From CAYUUR01 sp964510235 (GTDB lineage: Bacteria > Patescibacteriota > Saccharimonadia > Saccharimonadales > CAYUUR01), in contig CAZEBF010000007.1 in the NCBI GenBank assembly GCA_964510235.1, positions 1-38,902 of the forward strand: DNA of 38,902 bases. Direction: 5' to 3'. Positions 38,580 through 38,902 of the stretch are shown in pieces (position 1 is the stretch's first letter; every line of letters begins with the position of its first letter). The notes under the pieces were generated by a model. It saw nothing but the letters and a program-made list of their open reading frames with translations, was not told where the DNA came from and did no database searches. The position numbers and the translations under genes were made by a program.

Positions 38580-38902
38580 ATGGCAGTACCGTTCATCCAA
38601 CGAGAACCGTTCTCTCCTGAACAACAAATATCTCCTCAAATAGAGGACGACACACTTGCATCTGTGCATGACCTTCACCCTCCATCACCGGAGGGTGTTT
38701 TATTAGAAGAGTTATATCAGCCGATTGAAGGTCAGCTTACATTCGACAAAGAACCTCGCAACATCCCTAGAGGTACGCTCGAAATAGGCATTTATGAAAG
38801 CAAGCGAGCGAGCCGACGCATTGGCCTCTACACACCACACCTATATAACCCCGACTTACCGCCTATTTTCATGGATACACCACTAATGACCAGTGCAGCC
38901 GG
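38580..38902 (+). CDS. Unrecognised protein, N-terminal part (runs off the window end)
   Basis: ATG 38580 follows a strong Shine-Dalgarno (AAGGAG, 5-nt spacing) and a promoter-like pair; the frame stays open for 107 codons to the window edge. The first 45 residues are Pro/Glu/Gln-rich and look disordered (MAVPFIQREPFSPEQQ...), then a more structured part begins (LTFDKEPRNIPRGTLEIGIY, later GLYTPHLYNPDLPPIFMDT). No signal peptide or membrane segment. I do not recognise the family. It is divergent from the gat operon. A hairpin with a U-run lies inside the coding part (38676-38701). Confidence 0.7.
   Translation, partial: MAVPFIQREPFSPEQQISPQIEDDTLASVHDLHPPSPEGVLLEELYQPIEGQLTFDKEPRNIPRGTLEIGIYESKRASRRIGLYTPHLYNPDLPPIFMDTPLMTSAA
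38676..38701 (+). terminator. Terminator-like hairpin inside the 38580 ORF
   Basis: CACCCTCC (38676-38683), loop ATCACC, GGAGGGTG (38690-38697), then TTTT and an AT-rich run. An 8-bp GC-rich stem plus U-run looks like an intrinsic terminator, about 95 nt into an ORF that otherwise seems coding; it may be chance or may attenuate the gene. Confidence 0.4.

Noticed and set aside
1..38902. CRISPR arrays, insertion sequences, prophage, rRNA or integrase genes
   Set aside because: No regularly spaced repeats, transposase or integrase motifs, or rRNA segments were seen on either strand.

Overview
The window looks like a piece of a small-genome Patescibacteria (CPR) chromosome, most likely Candidatus Saccharibacteria (TM7). 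This is an inference from gene content: housekeeping genes (tig, hisS, tyrS, gatCAB, nusA, rplS, dnaE, clpC, radA, recG) packed with short lineage-type membrane proteins, a short malic enzyme, a type IV pilus ATPase, a class A penicillin-binding protein with a long C-terminal extension, and no biosynthetic operons. TGA is used as a stop (for example in the ATGA overlaps), so the Gracilibacteria/SR1 UGA=Gly code does not apply. I see no mobile element, phage, CRISPR array or rRNA.

Layout. 1-3500 (minus): a 5'-partial small gene, tig, hisS and a LOG-like gene, the last two preceded by a 17-codon leader ORF and an intrinsic terminator. 3546-4425: an unrecognised plus-strand gene facing tRNA-Leu(UAG) across a 16-bp bidirectional hairpin. 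4635-8068 (minus): recG, a zinc PLC/P1-nuclease-like protein and rsmD. 8143-10896 (minus): tyrS, a SAM methyltransferase and a two-TM protein. 11010-14006 (plus): class A PBP. 14013-20122 (minus): nusA, clpC (CIRCE operator), a membrane zincin-like protein, radA. 20245-22821 (plus): M1 aminopeptidase. 22805-24501 (minus): a small protein, rplS, rnhB, yraN. 24540-25676 (plus): malic enzyme, tail-overlapping a winged-helix regulator; then pilB (minus), a SPOUT methyltransferase and a CAP protein (plus). 29208-38467 (minus): gatC-gatA-(membrane protein)-gatB, galU, a ytxG/ytxH/DUF5665-like envelope trio, dnaE. From 38580 a plus-strand gene runs off the end.

The most interesting signals are regulatory. 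(1) The LOG-hisS transcript begins with a leaderless 17-codon ORF containing two His codons. Its end can pair with the 5' arm of a strong intrinsic terminator just before the structural genes, which is the arrangement of ribosome-mediated attenuation. (2) nusA has a TTGACA-17-TACACT promoter followed by an intrinsic terminator in its 5' UTR, the same layout used for nusA autoregulation in Bacillus subtilis. (3) clpC has a perfect CIRCE element overlapping its -35 box. (4) At least ten genes have a -10 hexamer ending 7 or 8 nt before the start codon, implying that leaderless mRNA is common here; this pattern also corrects several starts (malic enzyme, pepN, trmH-like, pilB, galU, methyltransferase). 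Genes after a terminator or inside operons instead carry clear Shine-Dalgarno sequences.

Functionally the window joins translation supply (HisRS, TyrRS, GatCAB, tRNA-Leu, bL19, RsmD), protein quality control (trigger factor, ClpC, aminopeptidase), DNA replication and repair (DnaE, RecG, RadA, RNase HII, YraN) and the cell envelope (PBP, GalU, PilB, CAP protein, several small membrane proteins). All readings come from inspecting the sequence and translations; no database search was run.
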